This document shows, in pieces, positions 32,824 through 44,886 of a DNA stretch of 64,000 bases; the first letter of the stretch is position 1; each line of letters opens with the position of its first letter. The notes beneath the pieces were generated by a model. The model searched no databases, had not been told where the DNA came from, and saw nothing but the letters and a program-made list of their open reading frames with translations. The translations under genes were made by a program, and so were the position numbers. Source of the DNA: an uncultured Ureaplasma sp. (GTDB taxonomy: Bacteria > Bacillota_I > Bacilli_A > Mycoplasmatales > Mycoplasmoidaceae); the NCBI GenBank assembly GCA_947039515.1, contig CAMQYY010000002.1, forward strand, positions 1 to 64,000. The letters run 5' to 3'.

Positions 32824-35800
32824 ATGAGCAATAATAACGAATTTACTTTTAATGACATTAAAAATTCATTTTCTTCAAAAAATAGAATTTTAAAGCAAGC
32901 TAAAATTATTGCTAATAAAGTTTTGGAAAAAGAGGAATTTTATTCAAATTTATTAGATACTGAATTAAGAGCTGAGTCTCAAAGAATAATGGATGAAGTT
33001 TCAATGGGAAGATCTACTGATGATTTTTTAGTTGAAAGTTTATCACTTGCAAGAGAAATTATTTATAGAACATATAATCAAAAAGCATATAAAGTTCAAA
33101 TAATAGGAGCTATTATTGTTTATTTTGGTAACTTTGCTGAAATGAAAACCGGTGAAGGTAAAACATTAACATTACTTTTAGTATCTTATGCTGCTGGTTT
33201 AGCAAAAAAAGGTGTTCATATTATTACAGTTAATGAATATTTAGTTAAAAGAGATGCTGAATTTTCAAATGGAGCTCTAAATAAATTAGGCTTAACAGTT
33301 GGGTACATTACTTCAAGTATGGAACCTAATGAAAAAACTAGAATGTATAATTGTGATATTACATATGCACCAAATACAGAACTAGGATTTGATTATTTAA
33401 GAGATAATATGGTTAAAGATTACCATTATAAAATGCAAAGAGGTTTAAATTTTGCAATTGTTGATGAGGGTGATTCTATCTTAATTGATGAATCAAGAAC
33501 GCCATTAATTATTTCTGGAATGCCTAAAAATGAATTTAGTTCTTATATTCAAGCTGATAATTTCGTGAAAAGTTTAAAAACATCTGGATTTGTTATTGAT
33601 GATGAATCTCATACAATAACATTAACAGAAGAAGGTATTGAAAAAGCAGAAGAATTTTTTAAATTTAATAATTTATTTCATATAGAAAATAGTTCAACAG
33701 TTCATAGAATTTTAAATTCCTTAAGAGCTAATTTTCTTTTTACAAATGGTAAAGAATATATTGTTAGAAAAAATATTGAAAAAAACATTGATGAAATTGC
33801 TTTAGTTGATCAATTCACTGGAAGAATTTTAGAAGGTAGAAGTTATAATGCTGGACTTCATCAAGCTATCCAAGCAAAAGAATATGTAAAAATTGAACCA
33901 GAAAATGTTATTGTAGCAACTATTACTTATCAATCATTATTTAGAATGTATAGTAAGCTTTCTGCAGTTTCAGGAACAGCTGCTACTGAATCTGAAGAAT
34001 TTTTAAATACATATAACATGGCTGTTGTTCAAGTTCCAACTAATAAACCAGTTATTAGAGAAGATAAAACAGATTTTGTTTTTGCTAATAAAAGAGCAAA
34101 ATGAAAAGCCGTTATTCTTGAAGTAAAAAAACAAAATAAAATAGGTCAACCAATATTGATAGGTACAGGTTCTGTAGAAGATTCTGAAATTTTACATCAA
34201 GTTTTTACAAAAATGAATTTAAAACACACAGTTTTGAACGCTAAAAACCATGCAAGAGAAGCTGAAATTATTAAAAATGCAGGACAAGTTGGAGCAATTA
34301 CTATCGCTACAAATATGGCTGGTAGAGGAACAGATATTAAATTATCAGATGAAGCAAGAGAACTAGGTGGTTTATATGTTGTAGCCACTGAAAAAAATGA
34401 ATCACGAAGAATAGATAATCAGTTAAGAGGAAGATCTGGTCGTCAAGGAGATGTAGGTAAAAGTAGATTTTACATAAGTTTAGAAGATGTTTTATTTAAA
34501 CGTTTTGCTACAGATAAATTTGAAAAAGCTCAATTTAAATTAGGAGGAGATGTTATTGATTCTAAATTTTTTACTCGTCTTTTAGATAAAACACAGGAAA
34601 GAGTAGAAAATTTAAATTTTGATAGTAGAAAAAACCTATTAGATTATGACTATGTTTTAAGTAGTCAAAGAGAATTAATTTATAAACAAAGAGATAAAAT
34701 ATTAATTTCTGATAATTTATTAAATACTGTTTTAAAAATGTCTAAGTATTTTATTTCTAAAATATTTTCAGAAAATACACATGAACAAAATGTCCATATG
34801 CTTAATAATAAGTCAATTGCAAAAATTTTAAATGACAAATATTTAGATGAAAATAGTAAAATAGATATCCAAAAAATTAAATTAATGAAAGCTGATGAAT
34901 TTAATGAATTTATTACAGAAATTATTAATGAAAAATTAAAAATAATTTTCCAATCATATTCCCCTAATAATGAATGAAAAAATATAATTATTGGTATTTT
35001 AGACTTAACTTGAACTGAACACTTAAATACATTATTTAAATTAAGAGAAGGTGTTTTTTTAAGACAATATGAACAAAAGTCACCACTTAATATTTATATT
35101 TCATCAGCCGATGTTCTTTACAATATCATGGTTTCAAAAACCGGATTTAATATCATTTCAAAAATATTAACTAATGAATATAATACTTCATTTGAAAATA
35201 GAGAAATCTCTCAAAATATTGATAATTTTTTTGCAATAGAAAATAAAGAAGTTGAAGTTGAAGATAAAAACAAAAATATTAATGAAATTTTAGGAATAGA
35301 AAATAATGAACCTTTATTTGATATGACAAGCTCTTTTGATGATGACGATGACGATTATTTTGATTCTAAATATCTTTTAGAAACAAAAGAATTAGAAGAT
35401 TTAATTCCGACAAAAACTATAGTTTTTGACACAGAAGAAACAAAAGAATTAGAAAATTTAGTTTCAACAAAAACTCTAATTTCTGATATAGAAAATAAAA
35501 ATGATGAATGAGAGTTATTTCCATTTAAAGATGAATGACAATTATTTCCTTTTGAAACTGAAGATAATAAGAATTATAATTTTAAAGTTTTGCCTAAAAT
35601 ATTTAAAGATATAGTTCAAAAAACAAATAATTCATTTCAAACATATTCATTAATTTTTAATAATATTGAAGTTAATAACGATTTAGTTAGTAAAATTATA
35701 GAAGCACCTAAAAAAATAAATAATTCATTTCAAACATATTCAATAATAAATAATTTTAAACCAACCATTTCTTTTAACAATAAGATTTTAACTTATTCTA

Positions 35801-36333
35801 TTTTCAATAATTCTAAAATTGAAAAATTAATAGAGCAGTTACCAAAACAAGAATTAAACAATAAATTAGATACTAATAATGATTTTGAAATAATTGTTAA
35901 TCAAAATTTATCAATAACAAATCTAATTCCAAAAATCCTTAATCCACAAATCCATAATCCAACATATTTTTCTATACCAATTATTAATAATTTTCATAAT
36001 CTAACAAATTTAAAAAAACAGCAAATAAAGAAAACAAAAATTTTTGATGTTAGTAAAATTAATGAAATTGATTGAGACAATATTGAAAAAGTTATAAAAT
36101 ATGATTCTGAAAATATTGATCAAACTAAAATAATGACTTTTATGACAGATGAAATTGATTCATATGATTTTTCACTAAAAAAGAAAATATGAAAAAAATA
36201 TAAAGTTAGTTCATCTGAACCAAGAGAATGTTGAAAATGTCAGAAAATAAAATTATTTTCTGAAACAATATCTTTAAATAATGGTGAACAAATTTGTTAT
36301 TTTTGTTGAATTAAAAAAAATCATGGAATTTAG
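32824..36333 (+). CDS. secA: SecA translocase ATPase with a 380-residue C-terminal extension
   Basis: 1169 residues, against roughly 800-950 in most bacteria. The motor drives preproteins through SecYEG. Walker A (MKTGEGKT) is near 107, DEGDS replaces DEAD-S near 212, RGTDIKL near 500, GRSGRQGD near 535, and the helical wing and scaffold end near 790. After that comes unrecognised sequence: an acidic DDDDDDYFD tract near 838, paired repeats (TKELEDLIPTKT; ELFPF and QLFPF; NNSFQTYS twice), and a final CxxC-18-CxxC pair (CWKC, CYFC). Many UGA-Trp codons lie in the tail, and the frame is open to TAG 36331-36333. It starts one base after the ABC ATPase. Confidence 0.93.
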
Positions 36334-36384
36334 GGTACTTATTAAAAACTCTATTTTTTTTATAAATAAAATCTCATTTTCAAC

Positions 36385-36390
36385 TATAAT
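36385..36390 (+). promoter_or_regulatory. Candidate -10 box for the RNase J gene
   Basis: TATAAT lies in the 148-base gap between secA and the RNase J gene, about 90 bases before the start codon. No clear -35, and the surrounding DNA is nearly all A and T, so this is tentative. Confidence 0.3.
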
Positions 36391-36481
36391 TAAATTAACT
36401 AATTAATCAATAATTAATTAAAACTATTTAAAAACAAATAAGAATTTAATTTTTAAATCTTTTATTTAGAAATGAGAAAAA

Positions 36482-38158
36482 ATGAATAATATAATACCAA
36501 CAAATATTTTTGCTTTAGGTGGATTGAATGAAATTGGTAAAAATACTTATGTTGTTGAACATGATGATGAAATAATTGTTATTGATGCAGGTATAAAATT
36601 TGCCAATGCATCTTCTCCTGGGATTTCTGGTATTATTGCTAATTATGATTATTTAATTGAAAATGAAAATAAAGTAAAATGTTTAATAATAACACATGGA
36701 CATGAAGATCATATTGGTGGTGTTCCATATTTAATTAAACAACTTAATATTAAAAAAATATATACACCTCTTTTAGCTTGAAAATTAATTGATCGTCACC
36801 TAAAAGAACATTATGATTTACCTGATTTACCTGAAATAATTATTTATGATAAGGAAACTATTATTAAAACAAAGAATTTTGAAATTGATTTTTGTCAAGT
36901 TTGTCATTCTATTCCAGATGCATTTTCTGTAGCTATTAAAACACCTAATGGAAACATTTTTTCAACAGGTGATTTTAGATTTGACTTTGTTACTAAAACA
37001 ACACAAACTGATTTAAATAAATTATCAGAAATTTCTTCAAGAGGATTGGATGTTTTATTGTGTGAATCAACAAGTTCTGAGGTTCAAGGATTTAGTTCAT
37101 CTGAAAAAGTAATTATTGAAAATATTAGAGAACTTATGATTCAATCAAAAGATAGAATATTTTTATCTACTTTTGCATCTAATATCGGTAGAGTTTCAGA
37201 AATAATCAAAATTGCTAATGAATTAAATAGAAAAATATGTGTTTTAGGCAAATCAATGCAACACAATACTAAAGTTTGCTCTGGTATTGGATATTTAGAT
37301 GATAGTAATTTCATCTCAGTTACTGATATTGTTAATTATAAAAATGAAGAGATTTTAGTTATTTTAACAGGTTCTCAAGGTGAAGAAATGGCTGCTTTAA
37401 GTACTTTATCAAGAGGTGAACATAGTAAGATGAGTTTAAAACCAACAGATACTGTTATTCTTTCTTCGAATCCAATTCCTGGTAATTTCATTGCTGTTGA
37501 AAATTTGATTAACAATTTATATAAAAAAGGTATTAAAGTTATTGAAAATAATCCTAATAAGCCAATTCATTCATCAGGTCATGCAACATCATCTGAACAG
37601 CAATTATTAATTCAAATTTTAAAACCTAATTTTATATTTCCAATTCATGGTGAATATAAAATGTTAAAAACAATGGAAGCAAATGCTCTTGATTTAGGTT
37701 TTAAAAAAGAAAATATTTTAATTACTAAAAATGGTAATAAATTACAACTATTGAATAAAAAATTAACTTATACTAATGATAATGTTGAAGTTAATCCTAT
37801 TTATATTGATGGTAGTTCTGTTAATAGAAATTCTCCAAAAACAATGAAAGAAAGAAATACTTTAAGCACAGACGGAATTATAAACATTTCAATAATTGTT
37901 AATGATAAAAAAGTTTTATTTCCAAATATTAATAATAGAGGCATATTTTTTGCTAAGGCATCAACAGCTTTAATGTCAAGAATGTCATCAAAAATAATAT
38001 CTATTACTACTGAAAATATACCAAAAGATAATACTCCAATCGATATAGTTAAAATAAATAAAGAAGTTAAATTATTTGTTGAAAATATCATTTGAAAATG
38101 AAAACATAAAAATCCAATTGTAAAAATTGATGTTCTACTTAATGAGAAAAATAATTAA
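36482..38158 (+). CDS. rnj: Ribonuclease J
   Basis: 558 residues. A metallo-beta-lactamase/beta-CASP nuclease with 5'-exo and endo activity in RNA decay and rRNA maturation. The zinc site is [10 protein letters not shown] at about 75-84. [21 protein letters not shown], the beta-CASP region, and PIHGEYKML with HSSGHA are all present. The C-terminal domain is complete. Whether it corresponds to J1 or J2 cannot be told. It probably starts a unit with coaX and uvrB, since the gaps are 7 and 19 bases. Confidence 0.93.
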
Positions 38159-38165
38159 TTAAAAA

Positions 38166-38879
38166 ATGAGCAAAATTATTTTAGATATTGGTAATACTAA
38201 TATAAAAATAGGTATTATTGAGAATAATATTCTATCTGAGATTAAAATATACCCAAATACAGAAATAGAAAAATTACTCTTTGATGATTTATTTTTTAAT
38301 AATTATATATACATAAGTTCTAATAATAAGAAGATATTAAAAAAAATTATTAATTTTTTAAATAATAATAATATTAACTATTATCTTTTTAAAAATAGTT
38401 TTTTTAAAAATAAAGTTAATATAAATAAAAGTATCAACATTAATGAGCTAGGTAGTGATATTCTAATTTATCTTTATTTTTTTAAAAAAAATAATATTCA
38501 AAATCATTTAGGTTTTTCATTTGGAACAACTAATTTTTGTTTAATTTATAAAAATGAATTAAAAGGAGTTATTATTATGCCTGGTAATGACTTAGTCATT
38601 AGTTCTATTTTAGAAAATACTGATATTAAAAATATCAAGTTAGAAGAAGATATCAAATTCCCAATTGATACATCTCAATCAATATCAAAAGGCTTATTTC
38701 ATACATTATATGGGTCTATAAATTCAATTATTAAAGAATATGAGATAGATAAAATTTATTTAACTGGTGGTAATCTTAATTTCATTAATAATGATAAAAT
38801 TAATAGTAATGAAGTAATAGTCATTAAAGAAATTATTTTAAAAACAATTTTAGATATAATCAATGATTTTAATCTTTAA
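38166..38879 (+). CDS. coaX: Type III pantothenate kinase CoaX
   Basis: 237 residues. It phosphorylates pantothenate in the first step of CoA synthesis. The ASKHA phosphate motif DIGNTNIKIGI opens the protein. ELGSDIL replaces the usual GxDR segment, FGTTNFCLIY contains the second motif, and MPGNDL corresponds to the GGxIxPG loop. It is diverged but the motifs are in order. Seven bases follow the RNase J gene. CoaD, encoded at 2615, acts later in the same pathway. Confidence 0.82.
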   Translation: MSKIILDIGNTNIKIGIIENNILSEIKIYPNTEIEKLLFDDLFFNNYIYISSNNKKILKKIINFLNNNNINYYLFKNSFFKNKVNINKSININELGSDILIYLYFFKKNNIQNHLGFSFGTTNFCLIYKNELKGVIIMPGNDLVISSILENTDIKNIKLEEDIKFPIDTSQSISKGLFHTLYGSINSIIKEYEIDKIYLTGGNLNFINNDKINSNEVIVIKEIILKTILDIINDFNL

Positions 38880-38898
38880 TAGAATAGAGAATTTATAA

Positions 38899-40887
38899 AT
38901 GAAATCTTTTGAGTTAAAATCAGAGTTTAAACCTAGTGGAGATCAACCTCAAGCTATTGATAAATTAATTAAAAATATTGATTTACAAAAAATCAATACT
39001 CTTTTGGGTGTAACTGGAAGTGGTAAAACATTTACAATTGCTAATGTCATTGAAAAAACTAATATGAATACTTTAATCATTGCTCATAATAAAACACTAG
39101 CAGGTCAATTATATTCAGAATTGAAAGAAATGTTTCCAAATAATAATGTTGGTTACTTCACATCTTACTTCGATTTCTATCAACCAGAAGCATACTTACC
39201 AGGCTCTGATACCTATATTGAAAAATCTTCTCAAGTTAATAGAGAAATTGAAATGCATAGAATAGCATGTATTTATCATTTACTTTCTAATGAACCCACA
39301 ATAATAGTTTCATCAGTTGCATCAATTTATCCTACAGCTTCACCAGAAAATTATGAAAAAGAGCGAATTTTTATTAAAAATAATATGCAAATTTCAATAA
39401 AAGAATTAAGAAAAAGATTAATTGTTTTAGAATATACTTTCAATGCAATAGATTTAGCTCCAGGTACTTTTAGAATTAAAGGAGATGTTATTGATATTGC
39501 TCCACCATACACAAGTAAGGAATTCTTAAGAATTTCTATGTTTGGTAATAATATTGAATCAATTACACTCAATAATACTTTAACGAGCGATGTTGTTAAA
39601 AAAATTGAAAATTTTACAATAGGACCATCTAAAGAATATATTGCTAATTTGGATAATAGAAAAAATGCACTTGAAAATATTAGAAATGAAATGGTGGAAC
39701 AAGTAAAGTTTTTTAATGATAATGAAAGATTTATTGAGGCTCAAAGAATAGAACAGAGAACTTTAAATGATATTGAATCAATAGCTGAATTTGGTATTTG
39801 TAATGGAATTGAAAACTATGCTTCACAATTAGAATATCGAGACGATGGTTCAACTCCTTATACTCTTTTTAATTTTTTTAAATATTTAAATAATGAATGA
39901 TTACTAGTTATTGATGAAAGTCATATTACTCTTCCTCAAATAAGAGGTATGCATAATACAGATAAGTCTAGAAAAAAGAATTTAGTTGAATATGGCTTTA
40001 GACTTCCTTCATCTTTTAATAATAGACCACTTAATTTTGATGAGTTTATGGAAAAAACAGATAAAATTATTTGTGTTTCAGCTACACCTAATGAATGAGA
40101 AGTTGAACAATCTAATAATATAGTTGTTGAACAAATAGTTAGACCTACAGGTTTATTAGATCCTATTATTGAAGTTAGAACTACAAAAAATCAAATGGAT
40201 GATTTAGTTAATGAAATTTTTAAACAAAGAAAAATTAATGAAAAAACATTTATAACAGTTTTAACCATTAAAATGGCAGAAGAATTATCTGATTATCTAA
40301 AAGAAAGAAAAATAAAAGCTGCATATTTACATAATAAATTAACTTCATTAGAAAGAACAAAAGTTATTCTTGATCTTAGAAAAGGTGTTTATGATTGCAT
40401 TGTTGGAATTAATCTATTAAGAGAAGGTCTTGATGTGCCTGAAGTTTCTCTTGTTGCTATTTTAGATGCTGATAAAACTGGATTATTTAGAAATGATAAA
40501 TCATTAATTCAAATGATAGGTAGAGCTGCTAGAAATATCAATGGTAAAGTTATTATGTATGCAGATACTATCTCAGATTCAATGAAGTTTTCTATTTCAG
40601 AAACAAAAAGAAGAAGAAAAATTCAAAATGAGTACAATATTCAAAATAATGTAATTCCAAAATCAATAACTAAATCTATCAAGGAAAGTGTTTTCAACAC
40701 TTCTGAATCAATTCAAGAAGTAATTAAGGAAAAATCAATTCCTTCAAAAATTAAGAAGTTAAAAAAATTAATGCTTGAAGCAGCCAAAAATCAAAATTAC
40801 GAATTAGCTGCAATTTATAAATCTGAAATAACAGAATTATCAATTATGAATGATTCCAATAAAGAAAAAAATACTAATAATTCTTAG
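38899..40887 (+). CDS. uvrB: Excinuclease ABC subunit B
   Basis: 662 residues, full length. The damage-verifying helicase-like subunit of nucleotide excision repair. Walker [10 protein letters not shown], the beta-hairpin region with [26 protein letters not shown], motif V ([14 protein letters not shown]) and motif VI (QMIGRAARN) are present, with a C-terminal UVR domain. Its last codons and stop overlap the convergent pgi gene by 14 bases, and a terminator hairpin lies in the overlap. Confidence 0.97.
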
Positions 40888-40897
40888 TATTTTTTTT
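40870..40897. terminator. Bidirectional terminator inside the uvrB/pgi overlap
   Basis: AATACTAA (40870-40877) pairs with TTAGTATT (40884-40891) around a six-base loop. A T-run follows on the plus strand and another on the minus strand, where the plus strand has seven A. The arms contain the stop codons of both genes (uvrB TAG 40885-40887; pgi TAG at 40876-40874). Confidence 0.75.
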
Positions 40898-42151
40898 AAT
40901 ATATTTTTTATAATTTTCAACACCTGGTTGATTAAAAGGGTTAACATCATTTAAATAAGCAGAAATAGTTGCTGAAAGACATAATCAAGTATAAATATAA
41001 CCAAATGATTTTTCGGATAAATCTTTTAATTCTAAAACTAAAACATTAATTTTAGCATCACTAAAATGAGCTTGAGCTACTGATCTTGCTATAATTTCAT
41101 TAATCTTATTAAATTGATAATTTTCTAAGTAGTCTAATTCATCATCATTATTAAAAAAGGATTTTTTGATAATATTATCATCTTGATATTCTTGCACATA
41201 GAGTATAGTTTCAAAAAAATTTTTACTAGATTCTTGATAATATTGTCCAATTGAATGTAAATCATTAGGATAATGTGATATTGTTGGGAAAACTATATTT
41301 TCTCTCTTTCCCTCTGTTTCAGCAAATATTTGTTTGTAGTGTTCTGAAATATAATCTAAATTTTCATCAAAATTAGCAAAAACTTCAATAAACTTATTTT
41401 TTTTACTAATCAAAAAATCTCTTAAACTAACATAATAAAAATTTTTATTATTTAAAACATCCTCATTTTCAAATTCATCAATAACAAGTTTACTTCCAGA
41501 AAATATTTCGCTAATGTTGACATTTTTTAATTCAAGAGCAAAAATTCCGACACTAGTTAATGCTGAAAATCTACCACCAATATTAGATGGTATTTTTAAA
41601 GTCATATAGTTTTCATTATTTGCTATTTTTCTTAAGATTCCAGAATTTTCATCAGTAATAAAAACTATTCTATTATTAATTTCATTTTTATATTTATTCA
41701 ATAACTCTTCTCTTAAAATTCTAAAATTTATTGATGTTTCAAGAGTTGTTCCTGATTTTGATACAATTGTTAAAGCTCAATTTTTGTTTTTTAACTTATT
41801 CTTTAATGTATTTAATTTATTATTAGAAAAATCTGTTAAATAAATAATTTCAATATTAGAATCATAATATGATTGAATCATCTCAATACCTGCTTTTGTG
41901 CCAATAAAAGAACCACCAATACCTATAAAAACAACTACTTCAATTTTAAGAGAAACTCACTTATCTTTTATATCTTTTATTTTTTTTAATTCAGATTTTT
42001 CTAATCCATTTTTAGCAAGATCATATCAACCTAAAAATTCATTTCCAAGACCATCTTTGTTAATAATTTTATTTTTAATATCTATTAAAGAATTTTCATA
42101 TTCTTTAATATCAAAACCTTCTTCAATATATTTTTTATCTATTTTTAACAT
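40874..42151 (-). CDS. pgi: Glucose-6-phosphate isomerase
   Basis: 425 residues. It interconverts glucose 6-phosphate and fructose 6-phosphate, showing that sugars feed glycolysis. GIGGSFIGTKAG and VSKSGTTLETSINF are the phosphosugar-binding SIS motifs, GGRFSALTSVG carries the conserved block, and the catalytic Glu/His regions follow. Several UGA-encoded Trp. Its ATG lies inside the 3' end of rsgA (17-base overlap), so translation is coupled; it ends the minus-strand operon. Confidence 0.95.
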
Positions 42152-42989
42152 TTTTAATTTCCCTTAAAATTCTTAGATAATCATTGTATCGTCATTGTGG
42201 TAGAAATTTATCTTCAACAGCGGCTTTAACATTACATCTATCTTCACTATCATGAAGACAATTTGTATACCTACATAACTTACTCAAAATATTAAAAGTA
42301 TAAAAAGATTTAGACAGTTCCTGTGGAGTACCTTTGAATTCAATGGTTGAAAATCCTGGTGTATCTACAATATAACCATCTCCTAAAACCATTATTGATG
42401 CATATGTTGTTGTATGTTTTCCTCTATTTAATGATTTAGAAATTTCATTAGTTTTTAAATTAAAACTTGGATCTAACTTATTAATAAATGTTGATTTACC
42501 AACTCCAGAATTACCTACTAAACAAATTGTTTTACCCTTAATTATTTTTTTAAATCTTTTTATATCATTATCATTATTACTATCAACAACAAAATAACCT
42601 TCATCCTTTAAATTTTTAATAATATTTTCATCTTTTATTTTTTCGATATCTGTTTTAGTGATAATCATATCAACTTCAACACCTTTAGATTCATAAAGAG
42701 CCATCATTTTACTTAATAGGAATGTTGAAAAGTTAGGTTCAACAGTTGATTGAACTACAAATATATAATTTATATTACAAATATTAGGTCTATCTAATTC
42801 ATTAAATCTGTCATAAACTTTATCAATAATATATTTTTCACCTTCAATTAGGTAGTGAACTCTATCGCCAACCATTAAGTTAAAATCACTTTGTCTCAAG
42901 CTTCCCTTGATAATAGCTTTATGAATTGTATCTGTATTATCTCTAAGTCAAATACTATTTCGTATTTTTTTTGTTATAGTTCCAAACAC
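42135..42989 (-). CDS. rsgA: Ribosome small-subunit GTPase RsgA
   Basis: 284 residues. It helps mature the 30S subunit. An N-terminal OB fold (LMVGDRV) is followed by the permuted GTPase order: TKTD first, then GNSGVGKST, then DTPGF. A C-terminal zinc knuckle (CRYTNCLH, then C) completes the family pattern. The likely start is GTG (42989-42987), overlapping the pknB stop by one base as TAGTG, with AGG about nine bases upstream. The prpC-pknB-rsgA order matches that in Bacillus. Confidence 0.92.
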
Positions 42990-44128
42990 TAAATAAGACC
43001 TATTACAGAAAAAGTAATGACAATTACTAAAATAAAAGTGATTATGAAACCAAAAATTATAAACATACTATTTTTACTTTTTATAAAACTTTTTTCTTTA
43101 TTTATATTCATTAAATCAATATTAGAATTAGTCACATATTTTCTATTTGATAAAGGTTTTAATAATTCTTCATCAAATCTACTTGCTGCATCTCATGTTA
43201 AAATATCTGCATATAATTCATTAATATCTTTATATCTAAATTTAATCTCATCAGGTTTAGATGCTGTACATCTAAAGAAAATATTTTCAAGTGAATTTGG
43301 AATAGTTGGAATACTTGAATTCATAGGAAGGACATCATAATTTAATCACATAGAAATTTTTTCAAGATCAGTCATATCATTTTTATATTTCATAGGTAAA
43401 GAACCAGTTAATATTTGATGTAAAATAACTCCAATAGAATGAATATCAAATTGAAAAGTAATAGCATCAGCTAATTTTTTTTCACTATCAACAACACCTT
43501 TTTTAATATTTTTAATATGTTCTCTTGTATCTAGAACATCTGGAGATGAATAAGGAACTGAACAATAGATAGCTTCTTCATTTGATTGAAGCACATTATC
43601 ATATGTAAAAGTAGATATTCCGTAATCAATAATTTTTATTTGTTCAAAGTCATTAGTAATCATAATATTTTCTATTTTTAAATCTCTATGAATAATTGAT
43701 CTTTTATCTGAATAAAAATGAAATCCTTTTAATCCTTCAATAATTTGTTTTATATATTCAATTGCTACAGATGGATTTAAAAGAGTTTTTTTCTTTAAAT
43801 ACTCACCAAGAGTTGTACCCTCAACATATTCTGTTATGATAGTTATTTTATTTTCTTCTAATTGATAATCTACTGGATATGCAACAAAATTATTTTTCAA
43901 ACGTGAGCTTAAAGCTAGAGTTAATTTCAATTCATCTTTTGCTTTTTCTCAAGTTACATCAGCTGATTTATCATTTTTTCTTTTAATTTCTTTTACAATA
44001 AATAAATTAGGATTTTCTGAAAAGTCATCGGTTTTTTTAACACAAAAAATACCACTACTCATTCCACCAGTATTTAATTCTTTTACTAATTCATATTGTC
44101 TATTTAGAAAGTATTTCTTATTACTCAT
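42989..44128 (-). CDS. pknB: Ser/Thr protein kinase, PknB/PrkC type
   Basis: 379 residues. The Gly-loop is NTGGMSSG, Lys in FIVKEI, the catalytic loop HRDLKIEN (Ile replaces Pro), the metal loop DYG instead of DFG, and the activation-loop end SSPDV instead of SPE. One membrane segment lies near the C-terminus (about 350-376). No PASTA repeats follow it, unlike PrkC of walled Firmicutes; that fits a cell without peptidoglycan. Its start overlaps prpC by eight bases and its stop overlaps rsgA. Confidence 0.93.
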
Positions 44129-44882
44129 ATTGATCACCAATAATAACAATTGATAAATTATCATTACTAGAATTAGCAAGTGCATTACTAATAATATTTG
44201 AACAAGCTTCTGATAATTTATTCTTTTTATTTTTATAAATTATATCTTCAATAATAGAAATATCTGAAAAATTATGAACACCATCAGATGTTAAAACTAA
44301 GTATGAATTTTTTTCTAATTCAATAGTAAAAGATTCTGCATCAACACTTCTATTGCTTTCAACACCAATAAATTGTAATAATGAATACAAATCATTTTTA
44401 TATTTTGTATATCTCTCTTCTGGTGCATTTGTTCTTTTAAAGAAATTTAAAAGGTTTTGATCAATAGTGATTTGTTTTGATTTTTTACTTTTTATATAGT
44501 AAGCCCTTGAATCACCGACATTATAAATATAAACTTTATTTTTAATAATGATTCCACAAACCATAGTTGTTGCCATTGACATCATAGATTTTGATTTATT
44601 TTTCTCTAAAAAAAGAGTTATATTATGACGAGATTCCTTGATTATTTCAGTAACTCATTTATCCATTTCTATTTTACTAAAATGGTCAAAATTAACTTTT
44701 AAAAAAGATTTTTTAAAAGTTTCAAGAACAATATCACTAGCATTACTTCCACCTTTATAACCTCCTAAACCATCACATAAAATAGCAAGAAAATTATTGG
44801 ATTCATTTTTTCCAGACCAAGCAACATCCTCATTATTAGGTCTTACAACACCTTTTTCTGAAGCAAAATCAAATACAATCAT
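44121..44882 (-). CDS. prpC: PP2C-type protein phosphatase
   Basis: 253 residues. It removes phosphate from Ser/Thr and is the usual partner of PknB/PrkC. Metal-binding motifs are in order: RPNNED near 14, CDGLGG near 37, GDSRAYY, TSDGVHNF, and the final DNLSIVI. AAAGG precedes ATG 44882, four bases after the rlmN stop. The overlap with pknB implies equal synthesis of kinase and phosphatase. Confidence 0.93.
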
Positions 44883-44886
44883 TTTT

